Of a stretch of 64,000 nt of DNA, positions 29,387 to 39,386 are shown piece by piece. The stretch is from the NCBI GenBank assembly GCA_016186995.1, contig JACPKQ010000003.1, positions 1 through 64,000 on the forward strand. The letters run 5' to 3'. Position 1 is the first letter of the stretch. Every line of letters starts with the position of its first letter. The DNA comes from Deltaproteobacteria bacterium (GTDB lineage: Bacteria > Bdellovibrionota > JACOXK01). Position numbers and translations under genes: made by a program. The notes below the pieces were generated by a model. The model did not search any database and was not told the DNA's origin. It was given only the letters and a program-made list of their open reading frames with translations.

Positions 29387-32300
29387 ATGGCTTCTTTTTC
29401 TTTAAATCATAAAAAAATTTTAGTGAGATCTCTCATTTTTGGGGGTGTGTTTCTTGCTATTATTTTTTCATTTCTTATTCTACTTAACATTCTAGTGAAT
29501 CCTGATCTTTGGAAGGGAAAACTAGAAACTTTTTTAAAAACTTATGTCACAGCAGAAATAAGTCTCGGTGATTTTAAGTTTCAAACACTCAAGGGTTTAG
29601 GGCTTGAAATTGATAATGTCGAGGTTGTTCAAAATGAAAAGAAAGTTTTTTCCACTCGAAAATTAAAGATTCTTCTCTCCCCACGTTCTGTTTTAAGATT
29701 TCGTCCATCATGGCGTATTGTCTTTGAAGAACCTCAAGCTTTTTTAAGTTTAGGACGGGACGACCGATTTAATTTTTCTGATCTCATTAAAATACAAAAA
29801 ACAAGAACAGAAGAAAATGAAGAAAAAAAAACAAGCCTTGTCATGAAGTTTTTGGCGGCCTCTGTTTTTGATTTTCATTTTAATAATGGAAAGTTTGATT
29901 TTGTGAATGAGAAAAAAAATCAAAGTGTACACTTAGAAAATTTTTCTTTGGATCTCACTCGAATGGGTATTGATCAGGAAATTGGAATTCAGTTGAAGGG
30001 GGTACTGAGTCCCTTTAAAGATTTTGGGGTGAGTTTAGCAGGAGAATCAGAATTTTCTGGAAACGTACGGTTGCTTTCGCTTTCCCCTTTGAAATTTCAT
30101 ACAGCAGGCTCTTTTAATTTAGATAAAGTAAATATCACTTATCAAGAAGAGCTTTTTTCAAAGCCACTAGGTAGTAAACTTTCTTTTTACTCTTCCTTGA
30201 CGGTGGAAGAATTTCAAAAATATTTAGGAGAATTTCATATTGGACTTGAAGGGGTGAATATTTTAGGAAAAATCGAAGAGGATGAAGTTCTTGTTGAGAC
30301 AAATTATTTTGTTGCCGAGAGTCTTAAAAAGTTTCTAAAACCTCTTGAAGTTCTTGATATTTCCGGAGGGGTGCAGCTTAAGCTTTCTTTAAAAGGAGAG
30401 GGATTTCAAAAAAGAAACCTTAACCTCATTACAGATAATGTTTATTTAAAAATACCACCTATTCTAAAAGGTGCTCACATTGAAGAAAAAGTGAAGGTTA
30501 ATGGCCACTATGAAGTAGATCTTGAAGGGGTTGAAATTCAGAAATTAAAAGGTACGGGTGGTGTTGATTTAACACGCGCAAAAATTGTTTACGAAGGTGA
30601 TCCTAAAAAAACTTATTTTAAAAAAGAACCTATGGTTCCCTTGTTCGCACAAGGGGAATTTCAATATACTCAAGAAAGTGGCATTTTTTTTAAAAAACTA
30701 GAAGCCCAGTTGGATCAGTTTTCTTTTCTTATTTCTAAGGAAGCTTATTTTAAAGATTGGAACCATAAAAAAATATCCCTTGAAACTTCACAGCTTGATT
30801 TTGAAAAACTTGCGCTCTTTTTCCCAACTATTCAGGGAATGAAGATAGAACAAGGTATTTTAGAACCCACGGTCTTTGAGTTTGATAATACTCAGTTAAG
30901 ATCTCATATTGTTTTTCATAATATAAGAGGAGATGTTTCTGCACTTCCAAAACTTTCTCAAAAAACTTTCATTCAAAAAGGATTCTTTGGCCTCACTGGT
31001 GAAGCCCACATTGAACTTGATGGAAATACACTTACTTATTTTGATGGCAAAGTTTACTCTGATTTAGACAAAGTTCATTTTCAATATGGCGACTATTTCC
31101 AAAAATCAGACAATCAATCACTTAAAATTGAATCAGAAGTTTCCTTGAAGGGAGAGAAATGGATGACCCAAGGAAAGCTTAAATTCAGGGATTTTGGGGT
31201 TTCTTTAAGTGGGGAAATGTTTAATGAATTTTTAAAAATTCATTTTGTAACAAAAGAAGTTCATGTTGAAAATGTTTCTCAATTAAGCCCTTTTTTGAAG
31301 GATTATGATTTAAGACAGGGGTTACTTGATTGTGAAGCGAGTATTACTGGAAATATTCGAGGTCCATTTGTTCAGATAGATGGGGCTCTTCATAAAGTTC
31401 AAGGTAAAATAGCCTCGAAAAAAGAATTGGCTCCAGGGCTTAACATACAAGGGCCTTTTTTTGTAAACTCTGATTTTAAAGTAGTAACAGATCAAAAAAG
31501 TACTCAGATCAAGTCTTTAAAAGTTGAACTTTTTTTAAATACTTCAGAGATTGAATATAAAAATTTATTTAAAAAGAAAAAGGATGAAGATTTAGAGTTA
31601 AAACTCATGGCTTCCCAAGAAAATGGAAAAACACTTATTCAGGAAGGAGATTTAAAATTTAAAAATATTCCTTTTAAGATTGGGGGTTCTATTACAGATC
31701 TTAAAAAAGGTATTTTTAATCTTTCAGTTGCTTCAAAAATTTCTGATATGAGTGTTTTGCATTCAACTATACCACAACTTAAAGAAATGGAAGCTCAGGG
31801 TGAAATAGTTTTTTCCGGGACGGTACAAAAAAAATCAGAGGAGGAAAAAATAAAGTTCAAACAGGATATCACTCTTCAAAAAGCTTCCTTAAAATTAAAA
31901 GGCTTGCAACCCCGACTTCACAATATTCAAGGTAGTTTTACTTTGGAAGATAAAGCCTTAACAATTAAAAACCTTCAAGTACGGGCAGCTGATTCTGATC
32001 TGACAGTTTATGGAGATTTAAAAGATATAGATCATCCTAAAGGAAGCTTTTCATTTCACTCAGATTTTTTTAATTTTGATAAAGTATTACAAGGTGACGA
32101 AAAAAGAAAACCCAGCACTCAAGAAAAAAGCGATAGCATGGGTATTGTCGAAACCCTAAAAACTGCACCTTTTTTCAAAAACCTAGATGTCTCAGGAAAA
32201 ATTGATTTTAAAAAAGGTATTTTAAGCCAGTTTCAGTTTGAAGATTTTTCTGCCTCGCTTTCTTTGAAGGGGCTTGTTTTTAATCTTACAAAATTGAGTA

Positions 32301-32923
32301 CTAAAACTTATGGTGGAAAGATAGCGGCAACTACAATGATTCGTTTTACAGATGTTAAGCCTTCTTATGTTTTTGAAGGTGCTGTAGCAGATTTAGATTT
32401 GCAAAAATTCATTGCTGTTAAAAATGAGAAATTGAGTGATGAAATTCAAGGAAAGTTTTTTACACGCTGTATTGTAAGTGGAGAGGGTGTCCTTTGGGAA
32501 CATTTTGTAAGCAATGCCCAAGGTAGTGGGGAGCTCATCATTAAAGATGGTAAGTTTTCACATCTTAACATTATAAAATCTGTTTTAGATACTTTAAAGG
32601 TTTTTGGAGCCCAAATTCCTTCTGATTTAGATATCTCTGGAAATTATGAAAAGTTACAGGGCAATTTTGTTTTAGAGAAAGGAAATATCAAAACTGATAA
32701 TCTGCGTTTAGATGCAAGAGATTATTATGTTACTTTAGATGGTATTTATAATTTAGATACAAGTTTGGATTATAAAGGAAGATATAATTTTAAAAGAAGA
32801 GGATTTGGGTTTCCTATCTATGTCGACATTACAGGAACTTTAAACAAACCCGAAGTTCACCCCGATGTTCAGGAGTACCTTAAAAACATCATTACCAACG
32901 TCATTACAGACATCTTTAACTGA
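29387..32923 (+). CDS. AsmA-like envelope protein
   Basis: 1178 aa, N-terminal TM, beta-rich repeats, AsmA-type C-terminus (SGELIIKDGKFSHLNIIKSVLDTL). Confidence 0.8.
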   Translation: MASFSLNHKKILVRSLIFGGVFLAIIFSFLILLNILVNPDLWKGKLETFLKTYVTAEISLGDFKFQTLKGLGLEIDNVEVVQNEKKVFSTRKLKILLSPRSVLRFRPSWRIVFEEPQAFLSLGRDDRFNFSDLIKIQKTRTEENEEKKTSLVMKFLAASVFDFHFNNGKFDFVNEKKNQSVHLENFSLDLTRMGIDQEIGIQLKGVLSPFKDFGVSLAGESEFSGNVRLLSLSPLKFHTAGSFNLDKVNITYQEELFSKPLGSKLSFYSSLTVEEFQKYLGEFHIGLEGVNILGKIEEDEVLVETNYFVAESLKKFLKPLEVLDISGGVQLKLSLKGEGFQKRNLNLITDNVYLKIPPILKGAHIEEKVKVNGHYEVDLEGVEIQKLKGTGGVDLTRAKIVYEGDPKKTYFKKEPMVPLFAQGEFQYTQESGIFFKKLEAQLDQFSFLISKEAYFKDWNHKKISLETSQLDFEKLALFFPTIQGMKIEQGILEPTVFEFDNTQLRSHIVFHNIRGDVSALPKLSQKTFIQKGFFGLTGEAHIELDGNTLTYFDGKVYSDLDKVHFQYGDYFQKSDNQSLKIESEVSLKGEKWMTQGKLKFRDFGVSLSGEMFNEFLKIHFVTKEVHVENVSQLSPFLKDYDLRQGLLDCEASITGNIRGPFVQIDGALHKVQGKIASKKELAPGLNIQGPFFVNSDFKVVTDQKSTQIKSLKVELFLNTSEIEYKNLFKKKKDEDLELKLMASQENGKTLIQEGDLKFKNIPFKIGGSITDLKKGIFNLSVASKISDMSVLHSTIPQLKEMEAQGEIVFSGTVQKKSEEEKIKFKQDITLQKASLKLKGLQPRLHNIQGSFTLEDKALTIKNLQVRAADSDLTVYGDLKDIDHPKGSFSFHSDFFNFDKVLQGDEKRKPSTQEKSDSMGIVETLKTAPFFKNLDVSGKIDFKKGILSQFQFEDFSASLSLKGLVFNLTKLSTKTYGGKIAATTMIRFTDVKPSYVFEGAVADLDLQKFIAVKNEKLSDEIQGKFFTRCIVSGEGVLWEHFVSNAQGSGELIIKDGKFSHLNIIKSVLDTLKVFGAQIPSDLDISGNYEKLQGNFVLEKGNIKTDNLRLDARDYYVTLDGIYNLDTSLDYKGRYNFKRRGFGFPIYVDITGTLNKPEVHPDVQEYLKNIITNVITDIFN

Positions 32924-32956
32924 TTAGATAAAAACTTTAAGTTCTTGGTGGTCACC

Positions 32957-33191
32957 TCATATAAAGTTACCTAGTATATTTTTCAGGCACAGCGGTTGTT
33001 TTTCCCTGCGAGAAAAACACCGCACGCCTCTCGGCCTCGCTCTTTTTTACTGTATAGGAAAGGCTAACTTAACTACAGGAGTCACTTTTTTATGAATCAT
33101 TTTTGTGAAACTAAAAAATGATTCATAAAAGCCTAGGGCCCGCTTAGGCCTCCGAGACGGCCTTCAAAACATACTAGGTAACTTTATGTGA
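32957..33191. repeat. MITE-like element with about 26-bp imperfect terminal inverted repeats
   Basis: TCATATAAAGTTACCTAGTATATTTT at left, AAAACATACTAGGTAACTTTATGTGA at right; internal hairpins 32992-33023 and 33092-33126; no ORF. Confidence 0.75.
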
Positions 33192-33376
33192 CAGAATTTG
33201 AGTTTATGTAAAGCTAACCTTTCAAATTTTGCGGAAGTAAAGCGCAGCCTACGGTTCGTAAATATTCAAAACTGTGTATCCCGGACAGTGCTTTAGCACT
33301 TACGGGATCAAGAAGAGTTCATGTTGGATAACTACAGCGAGCCATGAAGCAAAATTTAGGAAGGTTAGCAAGAACC
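33189..33376. repeat. Structured dispersed repeat, copy B
   Basis: Aligns to 16960-17146; inner hairpin ATCCCGGACAGTGCTTTAGCACTTACGGGAT (33278-33308); outer stem GCTAACCTT..AAATTTTGC / GCAAAATTT..AAGGTTAGC. Confidence 0.85.
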
Positions 33377-33464
33377 TAAGTATCGGAAACAAAACACCCA
33401 GTCCCAACTCTCTCATGGATAACTGTAACTTGAAAAGTTGTGTAAATTATGAAAGATATAAAGC

Positions 33465-34307
33465 ATGCCTTCATGGTTTAAAGAGATCCAAACCCCCAAA
33501 ATCAAAACCCGAAATGAAGTTTCAAAAATACCTCAAGGAGTGTGGGTTAATTGTTCTCGTTGTCGAGAGATCATTCATAAAGAAGATTTAAAAAAACATC
33601 TTTTTGTGTGCGTGAAGTGCAATTATCATTTTCGTGTTTCTGCTTATCAAAGAGTAGAAATGCTTTTAGATAAAAATTCTTTTCAAGAATATGATCAAGA
33701 TTTAACCTCACCTAATCCACTTAATTTTGAAGATAGTATGACTTATGAAGAGAGGCTTCAAAAGTCAGAGAAAAAAACAGGGTTAAAAGATGCTATTGTA
33801 ACAGGGTATGGCACAATTAATGGGGGAGAAGTTCTCATAGGCGCTTTTGATTTTAGTTTTATGGGCGGCAGTATGGGGCTTGTTGTAGGTGATAAAATTG
33901 CACGTCTTTTTGAAAAGGCAATACTCACAAAACTTCCTGTTATTATTATTTCTTCTTCAGGAGGAGCGCGTATGCAGGAAGGGATTATTTCTCTTATGCA
34001 AATGGCAAAAACACTGGCTTTATTGTCCCAATTTCGAAAAGCAAAAAGGCCTTTTATTTCTGTTTTAACAGACCCAACAACAGGGGGGGTGGCAGCAAGT
34101 TTTGCAATGAGAGGAGATATTATTTTAGCAGAGCCTGAAGCTCTTATTGGATTTGCAGGGCCTCGAGTCATTGAACAAACAATAAAACAAAAGTTACCTC
34201 AGGGTTTTCAACGGGCTGAGTTTTTGCTTGAACATGGCATGATTGATATGATTGTTGACCGAACTGAGCTTAAAACTCAACTTTCAAAACTTATCAAAAT
34301 GCTGTAG
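33465..34307 (+). CDS. accD: Acetyl-CoA carboxylase carboxyltransferase subunit beta
   Basis: C4 zinc motif CSRC...CVKC; SSSGGARMQEGIISLMQMAKT; DPTTGGVAASFAM. Confidence 0.95.
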   Translation: MPSWFKEIQTPKIKTRNEVSKIPQGVWVNCSRCREIIHKEDLKKHLFVCVKCNYHFRVSAYQRVEMLLDKNSFQEYDQDLTSPNPLNFEDSMTYEERLQKSEKKTGLKDAIVTGYGTINGGEVLIGAFDFSFMGGSMGLVVGDKIARLFEKAILTKLPVIIISSSGGARMQEGIISLMQMAKTLALLSQFRKAKRPFISVLTDPTTGGVAASFAMRGDIILAEPEALIGFAGPRVIEQTIKQKLPQGFQRAEFLLEHGMIDMIVDRTELKTQLSKLIKML

Positions 34308-34317
34308 TTTCACTTTC

Positions 34318-35565
34318 ATGACGAGTGAAAAAAGTTATTCTTTAGACCAATATTTTCTTCAGTACCCACCTCAAAAGCAGGATTATTCTCTTAAAGCAAT
34401 AGAAAATCGTTTGGATGAATTGGGTGGATTTCATAAGGATCTAAAAGTTATCCATGTTGCTGGTACTAATGGTAAAGGTTCTGTATGCGCTTATTTAACA
34501 TCCATTTTAAATAAAGCTCACTATTCTGTTGGAACTTATACTTCACCCCATCTCCTCAATATTAAAGAGCGGATTCAAATAGATAGACAAATGCTTTCTG
34601 ATGATGAGTGGTGGAGTGCTGTAGAAAAGTATCAATCTTATTTTCAAGGACTTTCTTATTTTGAGGTTCTCACATTTTTATCTTTTATTCTTTTTAAGCA
34701 GAGAAATGTTGATTTTGTCGTTTTAGAAACAGGAATGGGAGGGCGGCTTGATGCTACAAATGTGTGCCATCCACTTTTAAGTGTTATTACAAATGTAGAT
34801 TATGACCACATGGGTCATTTAGGAAATACTTTAGAAAAAATCGCGTTTGAAAAAATGGGTATTATTAAAAAAGATGCTCCTGTTGTCAGTGGCCTAACGC
34901 AAGAACCACTTCAAAATAGACTCAGAGAAAAAGCCTATTCTTTGAATTCGCCAAGTTATCTGTTACACAAAGACTTTCAGTATGAGTTTAGTGCTTTAAA
35001 ATATCCTCACAAAAATCAGTTTGTTTTTTATGGAGAAGAAAAAAAAACATTTGAAGATTTAAACATTTGGAATTTTTTCTTATTTGAGAATCTTTCACTT
35101 GTGCTTAAGTGCGTGGAGGTTTTAAGGGAAGAGGGGATTCTTATTTCAGAGGAAGCTTTGGAAGAAGGAGTGAGAGATTTTAAGTGGCCAGCAAGAATGG
35201 AAATCATTCAAAAAAAGCCTCTCATTTTATTTGATGTGGCCCATAATCCCCATGCGTTTCATTGTTTGAAAAAGAGCTTGCTTAGTTTCTTTGATTGGGA
35301 TCACATTTATTTTTTGCTCGGCATTGTACGTGATAAAGAGTGGTCTCAGATGATAGATATTATTCAAACTTTAAACCCTATTATGGGGGTTGCCTCTTTT
35401 GAATCTCAAAGAAGCTGGGATGTTCACGATATTAAAAACGTTGAGTTTAAATTTTCTTCTATGAAGGAAGGCTTTGATTTTTTTAAAGATAAACTTACTG
35501 AAAGTGATTTATTGTGTGTGACGGGTTCTCTTTATTCAGTTTCTGAAGTTAAAAAATATGTTTAA
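34318..35565 (+). CDS. folC: Folylpolyglutamate/dihydrofolate synthase
   Basis: HVAGTNGKGSVCAYL, ETGMGGRLDATN, FDVAHNPHA. Confidence 0.93.
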   Translation: MTSEKSYSLDQYFLQYPPQKQDYSLKAIENRLDELGGFHKDLKVIHVAGTNGKGSVCAYLTSILNKAHYSVGTYTSPHLLNIKERIQIDRQMLSDDEWWSAVEKYQSYFQGLSYFEVLTFLSFILFKQRNVDFVVLETGMGGRLDATNVCHPLLSVITNVDYDHMGHLGNTLEKIAFEKMGIIKKDAPVVSGLTQEPLQNRLREKAYSLNSPSYLLHKDFQYEFSALKYPHKNQFVFYGEEKKTFEDLNIWNFFLFENLSLVLKCVEVLREEGILISEEALEEGVRDFKWPARMEIIQKKPLILFDVAHNPHAFHCLKKSLLSFFDWDHIYFLLGIVRDKEWSQMIDIIQTLNPIMGVASFESQRSWDVHDIKNVEFKFSSMKEGFDFFKDKLTESDLLCVTGSLYSVSEVKKYV

Positions 35566-37777
35566 CCTAAAAAAAATCTTTTTTTTCATATTTTGTATTT
35601 CTTTCTTTTTTCATTATTTAAGCTATGCCGCCCTATCAAATAAAATTCACTATAAAGCTAAAAACTATTCATTTGATCCACTTACACAAAAACTGATTCT
35701 GTCAGGCGGAATTGATTTTGGTTATGGGGAAGATAAGGTTCAGGCAGAAAAAGCAGAAATTGATATTAAAAATAAAATTATTACAGTTGAGGGTCAGGTT
35801 CTTCTTAAAATAAGTGATGGAACTGAGATTTCTGCTCAAAAAGTTATTTACCATTATGATACCCAACTTGCTAAAATTTTTGAAGGAAGAGTGACTCAAG
35901 GCTCCAGCATTCTTGTTGCTTCAGAGGTTGATAAAGTAGGACCTAAAAAATACAAGCTTACAAATGGTTATTGGACATCTTGTCAGCATTGTGAAGATGA
36001 ATCACCTGATTGGAGGATATGGGGGCTTTCAACAACAGCTACCATTGAAGAATACGGTTTTGTAACAAGTCCTGTTTTATATATAAAAGGTTTGCCTGTT
36101 TTTTGGTTGCCTTTTCTTATTTTACCCATCAAAAATGAAAGACAATCAGGTTTGTTGTTTCCCAAACATTCTTTTAGTGACAACCATGGATGGGCATTTT
36201 TAAACCAGTTTTTTTTGGCTTTAACTCCTCATCAAGATATGACATTTTCTCATCATTGGTATGAAAAAAGAGGACAAAAGTATGGTTTGGAATATCGATT
36301 AACACCAGCACAAAATTTTTCAGCCGTGTTGAACTCTTATTATCTTAATGATCGTAAATATGGAAAAATCTTCCCTGAACGTCGAGGGGCTGCTTTTTAT
36401 AGACATTCATGGGATATTTCAAAAAATTGGAGCCATAAATTTAAAGCTGCATGGTTAAGTGATGCAGATTATCCAGATGATTTTTCTAAAGAAGTTTCTC
36501 ATTTTTCTGGTGAGACACCCTTAGAAAAGAGCTCAGCTTCTGAATCCAATTTTTTTGTATCTTGGCATACCCCTTATAGTAATCTAACAACTGAAGCTGT
36601 ATATTATCAAAATCTTTTGTCGGCTCACCCTCGCAATTCAAATCAAAATACAGTACATAAATTGCCAGAGCTTGGTTTGTTTATTCATTCGCTACCATTT
36701 TCACGTGATCTGCCTCTGTATTTTAACTTAGAAAGCTCTTATGCTCATTTTAGTAATTTAGGTAAAAATGATTTTATTGATGGTAATAATAATGGACAAT
36801 TCGATATTAAAAATGAACAAGATATTTTGTTGAAGGCTCATCGCCTCGATTTATTTCCAAGGCTTATATTGCCTTTTCATATGGGAAAAGCTTTTGAATT
36901 CATACCTGAAGTAGGGTATCGTGATACGCGTTATCTTAAAGGAGCCTCTCAAGGTTGGGGAACTCGTTCTCTTTTTCGTTTTAGAACAAATCTTTTAACC
37001 AATTTTGAAAAGATTTTTTATTTTCCAGAAGAAAAGGAAGTGAAGGCTTCAAGGCATTCTGTTGAACCACGTTTGGAGTGGACTTATATCCCAAGAATTG
37101 AAACCACAGGGTTGCCTCAGTTTGATAGTGTAGATCAGATTGAGGCTTCCCATAAAATAAGTTATTTTCTTTCAAGCTGGCTTCATTTTAAAAACGTTTC
37201 ACTAGATGAATCAAATAAGAAAGAGACCCATACTTACCCAAAGGCTTTAGAGTTTCGACTCTTTCAAACACTCGATTTAAAAAGGGTTTTTAATCATGAA
37301 AAAAATCCTTGGGAGGATTTAACAGCAAAATTACAACTTGATTTTTTACATTTTGATGCATCAATAGAAAATATTTTTGATGGAAACCGTTTATTTTTAA
37401 AAAATAATACAACAAGTTTTACTATATCAGATAGTTTTTCTAATTCTTATACGTTATCCCATAATTATGTTAGAGATACATCTCACAACGTCAGTTTTGG
37501 GGTTAACCTTAATTTTATAGAGTGGCTCAAACTTTATGGAACGAGTAATTACTCGTTAACGAGTCATCAATTTTTAGAACATAAGGCAGGTTTTCAAATT
37601 TTACCTACTTCACAGTGTTGGATGTTCAAAATGGATTTAATAAATACAAAAGATAGAGGATGGATTTATACTGTAGCTTTTGAGATTATTTTTAGCCCCG
37701 AAAGCAAAATTCTTCTTATTGATCCTGCGACTGAAAATCCTCATGAATTTTTAACAGGTTCGAAAAAACCAAAATGA
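35558..37777 (+). CDS. lptD: LPS-assembly protein LptD
   Basis: Signal peptide, OstA-like N-domain, YWTSCQHCEDESPDWRIW and PVFWLPFLILPIKNERQSGLLFP. Confidence 0.9.
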   Translation: MFNLKKIFFFIFCISFFFHYLSYAALSNKIHYKAKNYSFDPLTQKLILSGGIDFGYGEDKVQAEKAEIDIKNKIITVEGQVLLKISDGTEISAQKVIYHYDTQLAKIFEGRVTQGSSILVASEVDKVGPKKYKLTNGYWTSCQHCEDESPDWRIWGLSTTATIEEYGFVTSPVLYIKGLPVFWLPFLILPIKNERQSGLLFPKHSFSDNHGWAFLNQFFLALTPHQDMTFSHHWYEKRGQKYGLEYRLTPAQNFSAVLNSYYLNDRKYGKIFPERRGAAFYRHSWDISKNWSHKFKAAWLSDADYPDDFSKEVSHFSGETPLEKSSASESNFFVSWHTPYSNLTTEAVYYQNLLSAHPRNSNQNTVHKLPELGLFIHSLPFSRDLPLYFNLESSYAHFSNLGKNDFIDGNNNGQFDIKNEQDILLKAHRLDLFPRLILPFHMGKAFEFIPEVGYRDTRYLKGASQGWGTRSLFRFRTNLLTNFEKIFYFPEEKEVKASRHSVEPRLEWTYIPRIETTGLPQFDSVDQIEASHKISYFLSSWLHFKNVSLDESNKKETHTYPKALEFRLFQTLDLKRVFNHEKNPWEDLTAKLQLDFLHFDASIENIFDGNRLFLKNNTTSFTISDSFSNSYTLSHNYVRDTSHNVSFGVNLNFIEWLKLYGTSNYSLTSHQFLEHKAGFQILPTSQCWMFKMDLINTKDRGWIYTVAFEIIFSPESKILLIDPATENPHEFLTGSKKPK

Positions 37778-38358
37778 TTCTACTGATTGATAACTATGAT
37801 TCTTTTACTTTTAATCTTCTTCAGTATTTAGAAGAAAATAAGATTTCAGTTGCTGTTGTAAAGAATGATCACATTTTTTCAAATAAATTAATTCTCAATA
37901 AATGCCAGGCTCTTGTGATTTCGCCAGGGCCGGGAGTTCCAGAAACTTCCGGAGAAATTCTTCGACTCATTCAAGAATATGCTCAAAAAAAGCCTATTTT
38001 AGGTGTTTGTTTAGGGCATCAAGCACTTAATAATGCCTTTGGAGGAAGATTAAAACACGCGCAAAGAATTATGCATGGGAAAACATCACGCATGAGCCAT
38101 GATGGGCGGGGTGTTTTTTTGAACCTTCCTCAAGAAACACCAGTTATGCGTTATCATTCTTTTGTGGTTGATGAAGAGTATCTTCCAACTTGTCTTAAGG
38201 TGACCGCACGAGCAGAAGATGGAAGTATTATGGGGCTTCGCCATGAAAGCTTACCCTTAGAAGGGGTACAGTTTCATCCAGAGTCTATATTGACAAGTTT
38301 TGGAAAAGCGATTATCAAAAACTTTTTAGATTTCAATAAGTTAGTTAATTCTGTCTAG
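37774..38358 (+). CDS. pabA: Glutamine amidotransferase, anthranilate/aminodeoxychorismate synthase component II
   Basis: LIDNYDSFTFNL, GVCLGHQA, GVQFHPESILT; trpG vs pabA not distinguishable, folC linkage favours pabA. Confidence 0.85.
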   Translation: MILLIDNYDSFTFNLLQYLEENKISVAVVKNDHIFSNKLILNKCQALVISPGPGVPETSGEILRLIQEYAQKKPILGVCLGHQALNNAFGGRLKHAQRIMHGKTSRMSHDGRGVFLNLPQETPVMRYHSFVVDEEYLPTCLKVTARAEDGSIMGLRHESLPLEGVQFHPESILTSFGKAIIKNFLDFNKLVNSV

Positions 38359-38383
38359 AATTATATTCTTCCGGAGAGTTTTT

Positions 38384-39385
38384 GTGGTTAAAGTGGGTAT
38401 TAATGGTTTAGGGCGAATAGGACGTTCTATTTTTCGTGTTGCATTTCAAAATGCAAACTTTGAAATTGCAGCCGTCAATGGGTTAGATTCAGCTCTCACC
38501 AAGGCACATTTACTCCAATATGATTCTGTTCATGGGCGTTATCAACGCTCTGTTCAAGTGACTCAAAGGGGTTTTTCGGTTGATGGAAAAGAAATTTCTG
38601 TTTTAAACTTTTCTCATCCATCCTCCATTCCTTGGAAAGATTATGGGGTTTCACTTGTCTTAGAGTGCACCGGTGTTTTTCGAAAAAGAGAACAAGCAGC
38701 CTTGCATTTAAAAAGTGGTGCTAAAAAAGTTATTATCTCTGCACCTAGTTCAGATGCTGACCTTACAGTTGTTATGGGGGTTAATCACAAGGAATATAAG
38801 CCTCAAAGACATCATGTTATTTCAAATGCTTCTTGCACAACAAATTGTTTAACTCCTGTTTTAGCAGTTTTAGATAAAGAATTTGGAATTGAAAAAGCGC
38901 ACATGACAACCATTCACTCTTATACCGCTGATCAAAGATTGTTAGATTTACCCCATAAAGATTTAAGACGTGCGAGAGCTGCTTCTTTAAATATGATTCC
39001 AACCACCACAGGAGCTTCAAAAACTGCAACCCTTGTTCTTCCGCAGTTGAAAGATAAGGTGACAGGTTTAGCTATGAGGGTTCCAACACCTTGTGCTTCT
39101 TTGATTGATCTTGTGGCACATGTGAGAAAAACTGCAACCAAAGAAAGTGTCAATCAAGCCTTAGAGAGGGCCAGTGAAACCAGGTTTAAAAATATTTTAG
39201 GTTTTTCGAATAAACCACTTGTTTCTTCGGACTACATAGGAGACCCAAGATCTTCTATTGTAGATGGAGAGCTTACAGATGTTGTGGGTGAAAACCTTGT
39301 GAAAGTGATTTCATGGTATGACAATGAAATTGCTTTTTCACATCGAATGGTTGAACTGGCAGAGCTTGTTGCCGAAGGTCTCTAA
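38384..39385 (+). CDS. gap: Glyceraldehyde-3-phosphate dehydrogenase
   Basis: GINGLGRIGRSIFR, SNASCTTNCL, WYDNE; GTG start. Confidence 0.96.
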   Translation: MVKVGINGLGRIGRSIFRVAFQNANFEIAAVNGLDSALTKAHLLQYDSVHGRYQRSVQVTQRGFSVDGKEISVLNFSHPSSIPWKDYGVSLVLECTGVFRKREQAALHLKSGAKKVIISAPSSDADLTVVMGVNHKEYKPQRHHVISNASCTTNCLTPVLAVLDKEFGIEKAHMTTIHSYTADQRLLDLPHKDLRRARAASLNMIPTTTGASKTATLVLPQLKDKVTGLAMRVPTPCASLIDLVAHVRKTATKESVNQALERASETRFKNILGFSNKPLVSSDYIGDPRSSIVDGELTDVVGENLVKVISWYDNEIAFSHRMVELAELVAEGL

Positions 39386-39386
39386 A

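Noticed and set aside
33274-33591. 105-aa ORF upstream of accD
   Set aside because: Runs through repeat B and into accD in another frame
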